A stretch of 64,000 nt of DNA, taken from the NCBI RefSeq assembly GCF_014400405.1, contig NZ_CP060496.1:186001-250000 (forward strand). Reading direction: 5' to 3'. This DNA is from Brachybacterium sp. Z12 (GTDB lineage: Bacteria; Actinomycetota; Actinomycetes; Actinomycetales; Dermabacteraceae). Both the position numbers and the translations under genes were made by a program. Shown one piece after another: positions 1-9,507 of the stretch (positions are counted from its first letter, which is position 1; the number at the start of each line of letters is the position of its first letter). The notes beneath the pieces were generated by a model that saw only the letters and a program-made list of their open reading frames with translations, did not search any database and was not told where the DNA came from.

Positions 1-1970
1 TGCAGGTCGATGCCGAGGCCGGCCAGCTCCGCGCCTTCGCCCCCATCCGGGCCGTCCGCGGCCGCGGCGACACCCTGAACAACCCCCAGCTGACCGTCAC
101 CTACGAGGCCGTGGCCGAGGGCGTGATCCGCGTGCGGGTGGAGAACCACCGCGGGTGCGCACCCCGCAGCCGCGCTTCGAGATCGACGCCGACGCCGACT
201 ATCGCGGCACCGTCGAGACCGCCGACGATGGGCGGACCACGCTCCGTGCGGGCGACCTCGCCCTCGCGATCGGCGAGGGCGAAGAGTGGCTGGCGGAGTT
301 CACCTCCGCAGGCCGCGCGCTGACCAGCTCCATGCCCCGCTCCATCGCGCACGTGATCGCACCCGACGGGCAGCGGTTTATGCACGAGCAGCTCAGCCTG
401 CAGCCGGGGAGAGCGTCTACGGGCTCGGCGAGCGGTTCGGCGCCTTCGTGAAGAACGGCCAGAGCGTCGACATCTGGAACGAGGACGGCGGCACCACCTC
501 CGAGCAGGCCTACAAGAACGTCCCGCTGTACCTGACCTCCCGCGGCTATGGCGTGTTCGTCGAGGACACCGGCGGGGTCTCCTTCGAGGTCGCCTCCGAG
601 ATGACCACCCGGGTGCAGTTCTCCGTCGAGGGCCAGTCCCTGACCTACCTGGTGATCGACGGCCCGACCCCCAAGGACGTGCTGCGCCGCTACACCGCCC
701 TGACCGGCCGGCCGCCGCTGGTGCCGGAGTGGTCCTACGGGCTCTGGCTGTCCACCTCCTTCACCACCGACTACGACGAGGCCACGGTCATGTCGTTCAT
801 CGACGGGATGGAGGAGCGCGGCATCCCGCTGTCCGTCTTCCATTTCGACTGCTTCTGGATGCGCGGCTTCACCTGGACCGACTTCGTGTGGGACCCGGCG
901 ACCTTCCCGGACCCGGAGGGCCTGATCCGCCGCCTCCACGACCGCGGTCTGAAGGTGTGCGTGTGGATCAACCCCTACATCGCTCAGAAGTCGGTGCTGT
1001 TCGACGAGGGCCTCGAGCACGGCTACCTGGTGCGCACCACCGATGGGAACCTCTGGCAGACCGATCTGTGGCAGGCCGGGATGGCGCTGGTGGACTTCAC
1101 CAACCCCGCCGCCGTCGCCTGGTACCGCAGCAAGCTCGAGGGCCTGATGGACATCGGTGTGGACTGCTTCAAGACGGACTTCGGCGAGCGGATCCCGGTG
1201 CGGGACATCGCCTGGCACGACGGCTCGGACCCCGAGAAGATGCACAACTACTACACGCATCTGTTCAACCGCACCGTGTTCGACCTGCTGGTGGAACGCC
1301 GCGGGGAGGGGGATGCGATCGTCTTCGCCCGCTCCGCCACCGCCGGCGGCCAGCAGTTCCCGGCCCACTGGGGCGGGGACAACGACTCCTCGCTGCCCTC
1401 GATGGGGAGACCCTGCGCGGCGGCCTGTCGCTCGCGCTGTCCGGCTTCGGTTACTGGAGCCACGACATCGGCGGCTTCGAAGGGGCACCGGATCCGACGG
1501 TGTTCAAGCGCTGGCTCGCCTTCGGCCTGCTCTCCTCGCACTCGCGCCTGCACGGCTCGAGCTCCTACCGGGTGCCGTGGGCTTTCGACGAGGAGTCCGT
1601 CGCCGTGGCGCGACGCTTCACCCTGCTCAAGCAGCAACTGGTGCCGTACCTGCAGCAGATGGCGGTCCAGGTGAATGAGCAGGGCACCCCGATGCTGCGC
1701 CCGATGGTGCTCGAGTTCCCGGAAGACCGCACCTGCCATGCGATCGACACCCAGTACATGCTCGGTGATTCGCTGCTGGTCGCGCCGGTGTTCGAGCCCG
1801 ACGGCGAGGTCGAGATCTACCTGCCCGAGGGCACCTGGACCTCAGTGTTCGACGGCAGCGTCGAGACGGGCGGGCGCTGGCTGCGCCAGCAGCACGACTT
1901 CATGACCCTGCCGCTGTACGTGCGCGACGGCGTCGACCTGGGCATCGACGTGACGGCGATCGACGGCTGA
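1..1970 (+). CDS. yicI: alpha-xylosidase, GH31 (5' end outside window)
   Basis: Cytosolic GH31 enzyme removing alpha-linked xylose from oligosaccharides. About 656 codons are present; about 100 N-terminal residues lie before the window. Visible landmarks are YGLGERFG in the N-terminal beta domain, the [11 protein letters not shown] segment of the barrel, KTDFGE near 1,171 holding the nucleophile Asp, and [18 protein letters not shown] holding the acid/base Asp, which fits YicI-type alpha-xylosidases better than alpha-glucosidases. The frame breaks near 150, 408 and 1,407. At each place a G run is one base shorter than needed (for example [12 protein letters not shown] at 1,407), and the next frame continues the family pattern, so this is one gene with indels. 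A hairpin follows the stop. Substrate preference is inferred from motifs only. Confidence 0.85.
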
Positions 1971-1989
1971 GACCGGGGCACGGCCCGCG

Positions 1990-2022
1990 CCGGCCCGCAG
2001 CTGGACAGCAGCAGCGGGCCGG
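1990..2022. terminator. bidirectional hairpin terminator
   Basis: CCGGCCCGC and GCGGGCCGG form a perfect 9-bp stem with a 15-nt loop between the stops of two convergent genes (1,970 and 2,048). There is no clear T tract, as is usual at this GC content. Confidence 0.55.
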
Positions 2023-2047
2023 CTTCGGGCCGGTGACCGGCCCCCGA

Positions 2048-2821
2048 TCACTTCTGCGGAGCCCACTCGTCCAGCTGCGCCGCCGAGACCTCGCCGAGCC
2101 ATTTCTGCCACAGCGGGCCGAAGGTGATGCGGCGTGCGCCGAGCTCGGTCAGCTCGGCCAGGGAGCCGGCACCGTGGCCCTCGACCGGGTGGGCGGTGAC
2201 GTTGACCGGCACCGACACCGCGCCGACGAGCGTGGTGACCTGCTCGGCGGTCGTCAGCCCGACGGGGTACACGGCGCGAGCACCGGCTCCCTCCATCAGT
2301 CGGATGCGCTCGACCGCTTCGGCCAGCGGATCGGGGAAGACATCGGTGCCGAGCTTCACGGCATCGGTGCGGCCGTTGATCACGAACGGCACCCCGGCGG
2401 CGTCGGCCGCGCTGCGGGCTGCAGCGATGTAGTCGGCGTGCTCCTGGCGGTCACGGACTCGCTTGCCCTCGCTGTGGACGACGTCCTCGATGTTCGCGCC
2501 CACGGCTCCGGCCTCGAGCAGCCGCTCGATCAGCTCCTTCGCGGCCAGGCCGTAGCCGGACTCCACATCGGCGCTGATGGGCACCTCGACGGAGTCGGCG
2601 ATCCGGGCGACCACGGCGAGGTAGTCGGCGAAGTCCATGTTCTCGCCGTCGGCGCTGCCGATCGCATCGGCGACGGGGTGGCTGCCCACGGTGAGGCCGC
2701 GGAAGCCTGCCTGTACGGCGATCTGGGCGCTCCAGGTGTCCCAGACGGTCGGGAGGACCAGCACTTCGCCGGATTCGTGCTGCTCGGCAAGGGTTGTGGC
2801 GCGGTCGGCGGTGCGGGACAT
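2048..2821 (-). CDS. isocitrate lyase/PEP mutase family protein
   Basis: Intact 257-residue TIM-barrel protein of the isocitrate lyase/phosphoenolpyruvate mutase superfamily, whose members cleave or rearrange C-C or C-P bonds of 2-oxo-acid-like substrates with Mg2+. Visible landmarks are VLPTVWDTWSAQIAVQAGF near the N-terminus, SHPVADAIG, the metal-site segment SADVESGYG, NIEDVVHSEGK and NGRTDAVKLG. The length is typical of the small carboxyvinyl-carboxyphosphonate mutase-like branch. The start is ATG 2,821 because AGGAGG lies six bases upstream; the longer in-frame extension upstream has no such site. It stands alone between convergent GH31 and the divergent DUF222 gene. The exact substrate cannot be told from sequence. 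Confidence 0.85.
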   Translation of the reverse strand: MSRTADRATTLAEQHESGEVLVLPTVWDTWSAQIAVQAGFRGLTVGSHPVADAIGSADGENMDFADYLAVVARIADSVEVPISADVESGYGLAAKELIERLLEAGAVGANIEDVVHSEGKRVRDRQEHADYIAAARSAADAAGVPFVINGRTDAVKLGTDVFPDPLAEAVERIRLMEGAGARAVYPVGLTTAEQVTTLVGAVSVPVNVTAHPVEGHGAGSLAELTELGARRITFGPLWQKWLGEVSAAQLDEWAPQK

Positions 2822-3058
2822 GGAAGCCTCCTGGAAGTGTCGGTACCGCCACCTTAGGCGCAGGGGAGGCGGGGGCGACAGGGACCGACCACCTGCTCTT
2901 CCGGCGCCGTGGAGAAGCAGGCCAGCGCTTGGCCCTCGCGCTCGACGGATCCTCCACACGCCTGTCCCGTCCACATTCCCGTCGGCGGCCTGGCGGCGCG
3001 GAGGGGAGGTTGGTGGGCTGGTGACGGACCCGAGTTCACCGGCAGGTGGGAGACCGTC

Positions 3059-4589
3059 ATGACCATCGTTCCGCTATCCCCGAGCGGCCCCGAGATCGAC
3101 CGACTGGACCGCACGGGCGCCGAGTCGCTCGGTGACCGCATTCAGCAGCACGCGGCGGCGATCGCGGCAGCGACCTGCGAGCTGCTGCTGATGGTCGGTG
3201 AGTTCGATGCCCGGGGCGCGGTGGGCTGGTTCGTCGGCTTCAAGTCGACGGCTCACTGGTTGTCGTGGTCCTGCTCGATGGCTCCCGGCACTGCGCGGGA
3301 GCACGTGCGGGTGGCCAGGGCGCTGCTGTCGATGCCGCTGACCGTGACGGAGTTCCGTGCGGGGCGGCTGTCCTACTCGAAGGTCCGCGAGATGACCCGC
3401 GTCGCGGACAGGGTGGATGAGCAGGTGCTGGTCGAGATGGCGCGGGCGATGACCGCCTCGCAGCTCATGCGCACCATCGCGGGCTTCCGGGCGGCCGACG
3501 GCAGTCGCCTGGGGGCAGGACGCCGTGCGGCGGGCGGAATGGTTCGTGCGCGAAGACGGGATGGTCGAGGTCCGTGCCGTGTTGCCTGCAGAGATCGGTG
3601 CCGAGCTGGTCACCGCGCTCGAACTGGCGATGGACCGGGACGGATCAGCGCCTCCCGCGCTCGAGCGAGAGTCCCCCTCCCGCGCACCGTCCGACGGGCT
3701 CGACGAGAAGGCCGGCTTCGCCGACGATCACGCCACCGACGAACGCTCTGCCGACGACCACTCTGCCGACGAGCGCGCGGCCGAGATCACCACCACTGCC
3801 ACGCTCGAGCAGCGCAAGGCTGATGCCCTGCACGGCCTCGCTCGCACTTACCTTGCCGCCGAGCCCGATGACCGCTCCGGTGAGGACCGGCATCTGGTGA
3901 TCGTCCAGGTCAGCGCCGAAACCCTCGCACAGAACGTTCCCGCGGGAACGCCCCGTCCGCGCGCTCATGACGTTCCCGCGGGAACGCCTCCACGCTGCGG
4001 CGCGCTCGGGGCAGGACCGCTCGAGGTCACCACGGCGGAGCGTCTCGCCTGCACCGGCCAGGTCTCGATCATGCTCACCGACGCGGGAGGAGAGATCCTG
4101 CACCTGGGCAGGAAGCAGCGCCTGGCCTCGCGGGCCCAGCGCCGTGCTCTGCGCCTTCGCGACACCACCTGCACGTTCCCCGGCTGCCACCAGACCAAGC
4201 ACCTCGACGCCCATCACCTCATCCCGTGGTCGCAGGGCGGCATGACGGACATCGATGGGCTCGCGCTCCTGTGCCGTCGCCACCACGTGATGGTCCACGA
4301 GGGCGGGATGCGCGTGGTGCACGATCCCTCCCGCTCTTCACCCCACGAACCACGGCTCCAGGTGCTCGACAGCACCGGACGGCCCGTCCAGGCCCGATGG
4401 CCTGCGATGCTGGAGCACCTCCGGGTCCGCAGGCAGACGGGCGAGATGCCCCCTCGTGTCCCAGTGCCGGGGCCGATCGCGGCGGCAGGCGACGGTGCCG
4501 GGTTCAGCCTCGCTGACTGCGTCGATGCGCTCTGCCAGAACGTGATCGACCCCGCGGGCAGCTTGGCCGGGAGAGCCGGGGCGGCGTGA
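3059..4589 (+). CDS. DUF222 and HNH-endonuclease domain protein
   Basis: About 510 residues. The N-terminal two thirds show the DUF222 pattern (ELLLMVGEFDARGAVGWFVGFKSTAHWL, then SYSKVREMTRVA). Residues about 370-420 form an HNH nuclease motif with CTFPGCH, DAHHLIPWSQGG, CRRHH and HVMVHEGG. Such genes are multicopy in actinobacteria and resemble mobile-element or 13E12-type repeats; the cellular role is unknown. ATG 3,059 has GGTGGGAG at good spacing. The frame breaks near 3,515 in a GGGGG run (one extra base, or two missing). Two copies of the palindrome CGTTCCCGCGGGAACG lie inside the gene at 3,935 and 3,971 and are translated in frame as NVPAGT and DVPAGT, in the linker before the HNH domain. 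Confidence 0.85.
3935..3950. repeat. palindromic repeat, copy 1 (inside DUF222 gene)
   Basis: Perfect 16-bp palindrome CGTTCCCGCGGGAACG. The same 16 bases recur at 3,971, 38,954 and 41,754. Here it is in frame and encodes VPAGT. Confidence 0.75.
3971..3986. repeat. palindromic repeat, copy 2 (inside DUF222 gene)
   Basis: Second in-gene copy of CGTTCCCGCGGGAACG, 36 bp after the first, which keeps the reading frame. It is followed by CTGCGGCGCGCTCGG, which resembles the sequence to the right of the copy at 41,754. Confidence 0.75.
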
Positions 4590-4594
4590 CAATG

Positions 4595-4636
4595 GACGAC
4601 GCCCGGGCCCCCTCAGAGGGGAGCCCGGGCGTCGTC
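4595..4636. terminator. strong bidirectional terminator hairpin
   Basis: About 20 near-perfect paired bases (GACGACGCCCGGGC against GCCCGGGCGTCGTC, extended by CCCTC/GAGGG) with a 3-nt loop, lying between the convergent DUF222 gene and the importer permease. Confidence 0.8.
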
Positions 4637-4677
4637 GAAGGATCGCGGCAGGCCCGTCGGCCCGCTGCTGTCCGGTC

Positions 4678-5508
4678 CTACTTGCTGAAGCCTGCGGTCA
4701 GACCGCTGATCAGCTGGCGACGCCCGGCGATGTAGAGCACCAGGATCGGCAGTGCGGAGAGCATCACCGCGGCCAGCACGGCCGGGATGTTCACCGTGAA
4801 CTCGCCCTGGTAGGCCCACAGCGACAGCGGCAGCACGCGCTTCTCGGAGCTCTGGGTGAGCACCAGCGGGAACAGGAACCCGTTCCACACCTGCAGCGCG
4901 TCGTAGATACCCACGGTGACGACGGCCGGCTTCGCCAGCGGCAGCACCAGGGAGCGGAACATCTGCCAGTCCGAGGCGCCGTCGACGGTCATCGATTCGT
5001 ACAGCTCCTTGGGAACATCCCGCAGGAAGTTCGTCAGGATCAGCACGGTGATCGGGATGGCGAAGGCGATCGACGGCAGGATCAGCGCCCACAGGGTGTC
5101 GTACAGGCCCAGCTGCACGATCAGGTAGTAGATCGGGATGATCGTGGCCTGCAGCGGGATCGCGATGCCCATCAGGAACAGCTTCTGGCTGAACTTCGCC
5201 AGGCGGGTCTTCGAGCGCACGATCACGTAGCTGGCCAGCAGCGAGGCGGTCACCACGGCGACCACGGTGATCACGGTGACGAACGCCGAGTTCGCGAAGT
5301 AGCGCAGGAAGTCGTTCTCGAGCACGAAGCGGAACGGCTCGAGCGTGAACTCGGAGGGCAGCGACAGCGGGTTCGAGGAGTAGTAGTCCTCGCGCGGCCG
5401 CACGCTGGTGACGACGATGTAGTAGATCGGCACCAGGATCACCAGCAGCCAGGCGAAGCCCAGCAGACCGCCGATGACGTTGGGGGAGCGGTGTGTTCTC
5501 GTGCTCAT
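4678..5508 (-). CDS. CUT1 sugar ABC transporter permease (MalG-like)
   Basis: Intact 276-residue inner-membrane subunit of a carbohydrate importer, with about six membrane segments beginning at GGLLGFAWLLVILVPIYYIVV. The cytoplasmic EAA-type loop that contacts the ATPase reads YESMTVDGASDWQMFRSLVLPLAKP. It is the last gene of the operon binding protein (7,830) - permease (6,517) - permease. The start ATG 5,508 lies one base after the upstream stop (TGA-G-ATG), so translation is probably coupled. An upstream in-frame ATG at 5,547 would overlap the previous gene. No ATPase gene is present, so a shared MsiK-type ATPase elsewhere is presumed. The sugar is unknown. Confidence 0.9.
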   Translation of the reverse strand: MSTRTHRSPNVIGGLLGFAWLLVILVPIYYIVVTSVRPREDYYSSNPLSLPSEFTLEPFRFVLENDFLRYFANSAFVTVITVVAVVTASLLASYVIVRSKTRLAKFSQKLFLMGIAIPLQATIIPIYYLIVQLGLYDTLWALILPSIAFAIPITVLILTNFLRDVPKELYESMTVDGASDWQMFRSLVLPLAKPAVVTVGIYDALQVWNGFLFPLVLTQSSEKRVLPLSLWAYQGEFTVNIPAVLAAVMLSALPILVLYIAGRRQLISGLTAGFSK

Positions 5509-5509
5509 C

Positions 5510-6517
5510 TCAGGCGCCCTCCATCTGGCTCTCCATGCGGTCCGCACCCGAGATGCGGTTCAGGACGAGCGACAGGGTCAGTCCGACGGCCACCAGGATC
5601 ACGGCGATCACGCTGGCCGGACCCATCTGGTAGGAGCGGAAACCGGTCAGGTACATGTCCAGCGGCAGGATCCTCGTGGCGTTGCCGGGTCCGCCGCCGG
5701 TCAGGATGAACACCAGGTCGAAGTAGGTCAGCGAACCCACCAGCATCAGGGTGGAGCTGGTGACGATCGTGTACTTCAGCTGCGGCAGGGTGACGGCGAA
5801 GAACTGCCTCACCCGGCCGGCGCCGTCGAGCGTCGCCGCTTCGTACATCGACTTCGGGATCTGCCGCACGCCCGCCTGGTAGAGCAGCGAGTGGAAGGGC
5901 ACGAACGACCACGAGATCACCATGATCAGGGTGTAGAAGGCGAAGTTCGGCGAGCCCAGCCAGTCCTGCCGCAGGAAGTCCAGGCCGAAGGCGCGGGACA
6001 TCCCGAAGTTCGGATCCAGCAGTGCCTTGAACGCGATGCCGACCGCCGCCGCCGAGAACAGCAGCGGCAGGAAGTACAGCACCGAGAACGCCTCGCGGTA
6101 GCGCTGATGCCCGGCCATGAAGGTGCCCAGCAGCAGGCTCAGCGGGAACTGCACCGCGTAGCTGAGCACGGTCATCAGCAGCGTCAGCCACATGGCGTTG
6201 AGCGTCACCGGGTCCTGGAACACCTTCACCCAGGCCGAGAGGCCCGCGAACTGCGGTGTGCCGAGGCCGTCCCAGGCGAAGAATGACAGCGCCACCACGC
6301 CCGCGAGGGGCAGCAGCGCGAAGACGCCGAAGAAGCTCAGTGCGGGGACCAGCAGCCAATTGCTGGGGCCCGTCTTCAACGTCTTGCGCCGGCCGCGCGG
6401 GGAGCCGACGGGTCCGCGGTCCGCGTCGCGAGGGGGCGTGGTGCCCTCGTGCGACGCGGCGGCGGGGTCGGCAGCTGCGGCACCGGGAAGGGGTGCGTGC
6501 GACTGCCCGGCGGTCAT
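5510..6517 (-). CDS. CUT1 sugar ABC transporter permease (MalF-like)
   Basis: Intact 335-residue membrane subunit. A hydrophilic Pro/Ala-rich N-terminal tail of about 50 residues precedes the first membrane helix (WLLVPALSFFGVFALLPLAGVV). The EAA loop reads YEAATLDGAGRVRQFFAVTLPQLK. Its ATG overlaps the stop of the binding-protein gene by four bases (ATGA), the usual arrangement of coupled CUT1 operons. It works with the permease ending at 4,678 and the lipoprotein at 6,514-7,830. Substrate unknown; the neighbouring GH31 alpha-xylosidase on the other strand hints at an oligosaccharide, which is inference. Confidence 0.9.
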   Translation of the reverse strand: MTAGQSHAPLPGAAAADPAAASHEGTTPPRDADRGPVGSPRGRRKTLKTGPSNWLLVPALSFFGVFALLPLAGVVALSFFAWDGLGTPQFAGLSAWVKVFQDPVTLNAMWLTLLMTVLSYAVQFPLSLLLGTFMAGHQRYREAFSVLYFLPLLFSAAAVGIAFKALLDPNFGMSRAFGLDFLRQDWLGSPNFAFYTLIMVISWSFVPFHSLLYQAGVRQIPKSMYEAATLDGAGRVRQFFAVTLPQLKYTIVTSSTLMLVGSLTYFDLVFILTGGGPGNATRILPLDMYLTGFRSYQMGPASVIAVILVAVGLTLSLVLNRISGADRMESQMEGA

Positions 6518-7830
6518 GCGTCCAGCGTCGCGTTCATGTTGGAGACGAACTCTTCCGGCTGGATCTCGCCCAGGAAGATCCGGGAGAGGTTGTTCAGCAG
6601 CTCCTGTGCGGGGGCAGGGGCCAGCGCCTGGTCCCAGGAGAGCTGGAAGTGCGGGGCGCTCAGCACCATGTCGTAGGCGAAGGAGAGGAAGGCCTCGTCC
6701 TCCAGGCCGGCGAACTTCTCCTCGAGCCCCTCGACGGCGGGGATCGCACCCATCGCCAGGAAGCTGTCGACCATGTCGTCGTTGAGGTTGAAATCGTTGA
6801 GGTACTGGATGGCCAGCTCCTGGACCTCCGGGTCGGCGTCCGCCGAGACGGACCAGTAGTTGGCCGGGTTGCCGACCACGTTGGCCGGATCGCCCGTGCC
6901 GCCGTCCTTCGCCGGGAAGTTCAGGAAGTCGAGACCGCCGTCGGCCACGAACTCAGGGGCGTCCTGCTTGAAGGTGCCGTAGACCCAGCTGCCCTGCAGC
7001 AGCATCGCGGCCTGACCGGTGTGGACCAGTGCGGCGTCCGCGCCGGCGTCCGCCGCGACCGAACCGAAGGCGTTGCCGAAGGCGCCGGCGTCGACCAGCT
7101 CGATGATCGCCTCGAGGGCCGAGGTGATCGCGGGATCGGACCAGGCGTCGGGCTCGCCGTCGATGACCTTCTGGAACACGCCCTCTCCGCCGATGCGGTC
7201 GGTGAGGTACTGGATGTACATCAGCTCCGGCCACACGCTCTGCCCGGCCAGCGAGATCGGGGTGATGCCGGCGGCGGAGAAGGTCTCCACCGCGGTCATC
7301 AGCTCGTCCCAGGTGGTGGGCGGGGTGACGGAGTGCTCCTCGAACAGGGCGGTGCTGTAGTAGAGGACCACCGGCTGGGTGTCGTTGTTGGGCACGCCGT
7401 ACTGCTTGCCGTCGACCTCGCCGATGGTGGCGATCGAGTCGATGCTGCGCGAGAGCACGTCATCGACCTTGCCGGTGAGGTCCACGACGGACTCGTTGGC
7501 GACGTAGTCCGCCAGGGTGCCGCCGGCCCAGTTGAACACCAGGGTAGGGGCGTTGCCGGAGCCGATCGCGGTGCGGATCTTCTCCTTGTAGGAGTCGTTG
7601 GCGAAGAACTCCACGGCGAACTCGTTGTCGGGGTTCGCCTCGTTCCAGGCGTCGAAGGACCCCTGGTAGGTGTCCTCCTTCGCGCCGGTGAGGGCCCAGA
7701 CGGAGAGGCTCGACGGCGAACCGCCGCCACCGCTGGGCTGGGTGCCGCCGCCGCAGGCGCTGAGTCCGGCGAGAGCGGGGATCGTCAGGCCGAGGCCCGC
7801 GAGAGTCGCGCGGCGAGTGGGTTGCATCAT
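6514..7830 (-). CDS. extracellular sugar-binding lipoprotein
   Basis: Intact solute-binding protein of about 438 residues, cluster 1 (MalE/ChvE-like). Residues 1-26 carry twin arginines (TRR) and the lipobox LSAC with lipid-modified Cys26, so it is probably Tat-exported and membrane anchored. The mature part has the usual two-lobe pattern (SVWALTGAKEDTYQGSFDAWNEANPD, later WSVSADADPEVQELAIQYLNDF). ATG 7,830 has GGAGG five bases upstream; the longer reading from 7,860 would run through the -10 element. First gene of the importer operon. A promoter with an internal GAAA-GG-TTTC palindrome lies directly upstream, implying control by the same LacI-type system as the xylan genes. Confidence 0.9.
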   Translation of the reverse strand: MMQPTRRATLAGLGLTIPALAGLSACGGGTQPSGGGGSPSSLSVWALTGAKEDTYQGSFDAWNEANPDNEFAVEFFANDSYKEKIRTAIGSGNAPTLVFNWAGGTLADYVANESVVDLTGKVDDVLSRSIDSIATIGEVDGKQYGVPNNDTQPVVLYYSTALFEEHSVTPPTTWDELMTAVETFSAAGITPISLAGQSVWPELMYIQYLTDRIGGEGVFQKVIDGEPDAWSDPAITSALEAIIELVDAGAFGNAFGSVAADAGADAALVHTGQAAMLLQGSWVYGTFKQDAPEFVADGGLDFLNFPAKDGGTGDPANVVGNPANYWSVSADADPEVQELAIQYLNDFNLNDDMVDSFLAMGAIPAVEGLEEKFAGLEDEAFLSFAYDMVLSAPHFQLSWDQALAPAPAQELLNNLSRIFLGEIQPEEFVSNMNATLDA

Positions 7831-7856
7831 TGCTGCCTCCAGGATCACGGTCCGAC

Positions 7857-7889
7857 ACATTGTAGAAAGGTTTCGTAAACTTATGTCGG
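7857..7889 (-). promoter_or_regulatory. promoter with GAAA-N2-TTTC operator, importer operon
   Basis: On the minus strand CCGACA (7,889-7,884) and TACAAT (7,864-7,859) form a -35/-10 pair with 19-bp spacing. The palindrome GAAAGGTTTCG at 7,865-7,875 occupies the spacer against the -10 box, an ideal repressor position. The 340-bp gap around it (7,831-8,171) holds no gene. Confidence 0.5.
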
Positions 7890-8024
7890 TATGGGTAAGT
7901 TAATCCTGCTTACCGTCCTGGGTCAAGCGGTGCGGGACTCTTTTGCGTCACGGCGTGCTCTGGCGTGCACATGTGCAGGGCAGGGGCGGGTTGTCGCTCG
8001 CCGTTCGGTGCGCCCACGGGCAGA

Positions 8025-8035
8025 GAAAACTTTCG
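8025..8035. promoter_or_regulatory. second GAAA-N2-TTTC palindrome upstream of importer
   Basis: GAAAACTTTCG lies 150 bp upstream of the operator at 7,865, in the gap between the Gfo/Idh stop and the importer promoter. Same half-sites, possible auxiliary operator. Confidence 0.35.
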
Positions 8036-8171
8036 TGCGCAACTCAGGAACATCGGCTGAGACGGTGCTCCGTGGGCACCCCTCCGAACAGCAGCGAGCC
8101 CCCGCTCCCCACCGTGAAGGCGAGAGTCGGAGGGCTCGAGGCGGGGGCGGATCGGGCCGCGGCGGAGTGTC

Positions 8172-9256
8172 TCAGGCGCGTCCGGTGAGCTCCCGGGCCT
8201 GCTCCTGCGCGGCGAGAGCCAGCTCCACGGCCTTGAAAGCATGCTCCTGCGTCATGGCGTTCTCGGTCCGGTTCAGCACGTCGAGGATCAGCTCGCCGAA
8301 GAAGGGGTAGCCGACCTCGCCGGTGGCATTGATGCGGTGCTCGCCCTCGGAGTCGACCAGGATCACCTGGCCGCCGCCGTTGTCGGTGGTGACATCGATG
8401 TACTTGCGTAGCTCGATGTATCCCTCGGTGCCGAGGATGAAGGTGCGGCCGTCACCCCAGGTGCGCAGCCCGGCCGGGGTGAACCAGTCCACGCGGACGA
8501 AGCCGGTCGCCCCGCTGGACAGGACGATGTGCGCATCGCCGTAGTCATCGAGCTCAGGGTGCTCGGGGTTGCCGAAGTTGCCGATCGAGCTGGAGAGGAT
8601 CTCGCCGTCGTCGGAACCGGTGAAGGTGAGCATCTGCTCGAAGTTGTGGCTGCCGATGTCGGTGAGGATGCCGCCGTAGCGCGCCCGCTCGAAGAACCAG
8701 TCCGGGCGGGTGGAGGGATCGCCCATGCGGTGCGGGCCCATCCCCTGGACCTGGAGCACCCTGCCGATCGCGCCGCGCTCGATCAGCTGGCCCGCCAGCA
8801 CCGCGGCCTCGACGTGGATCCGCTCGGAGTAGTACACGGCGTACTTTTGCCCGTGCGCTCCACGGCGTCCTTCGCCTCCGCGAGCTGCTCGCGGTTGATC
8901 AGCGGGGTCTTGTCGGTGAAGTAGTCCTTGCCGGCCTCCATCACGCGGATGCCCAGCGGTGCACGATCCACGGGGACCGCCGCGGCTGCGACCAGGTGCA
9001 CCTCCTCGTCGGCGAGCACCTCCTCCTCGCTGGCGGCGATCTTCACCTGCGGGAACTTCTCCTGGAACGCTGCCGCGCGCTCGGGCTGCGGGTCATAGAC
9101 CCACTTCAGGGTGCCGCCCGCATCGAGCAGGCCCTGGGTCATGCCACCGATGTGGCCGTGGTCCAGATGCATCGCGGCGAAGATGAACTGACCGGGCTCG
9201 ACGACCGGCTTCGGCATCGAATCCGGGGCGTAGTTGGCTCCTTCGGAGACAGCCAT
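8172..9256 (-). CDS. Gfo/Idh/MocA family oxidoreductase
   Basis: NAD(P)-dependent sugar or polyol dehydrogenase-type protein of about 362 residues. The N-terminal half has a Rossmann-like fold without a classic GxGxxG (IFAAMHLDHGHIGGMTQGLLDAG), then EAGKDYFTDKTP, the EKP-equivalent segment where the usual Lys is retained in DKTP. The C-terminal half carries DIGSHNFEQMLTFTG, the GHxxD-like catalytic region. The frame breaks near 8,850, where AAAA should be AAAAA; restoring one A reads GKKYAVYYSERIHVE and joins both halves. ATG 9,256 follows GAAAGGA. It lies upstream of and on the same strand as the importer, probably feeding on its imported sugar. Substrate unknown. Confidence 0.85.
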
Positions 9257-9507
9257 GGGGACGTCCTTTCCATCGAGGGTGCGGCGCGCCGGCAGCGGTT
9301 CTGCTCCGGACCGGCATCCTCCGCCCCGTCGAGCGCGGACGACGGACCGCGTCGTCGCGGGAGGGGCGCAGGGCGCCGCGGGTGGCTTCGACGCCAGTGT
9401 CCTGCATCACCTCGGGAGCGGGTGCGAGGTGCCGGATGTTGCCAGGTCCAGCGCGCATGCGGGCCGACGGGCGGGGAACCCACTCCCGCGGGGAGGCTGC
9501 TGCTAGC

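Noticed and set aside
2822..3058. N-terminal extensions of the PEP-mutase and DUF222 frames into their shared upstream gap
   Set aside because: Both extensions are low-complexity and lack ribosome sites, while the inner ATGs have good ones.
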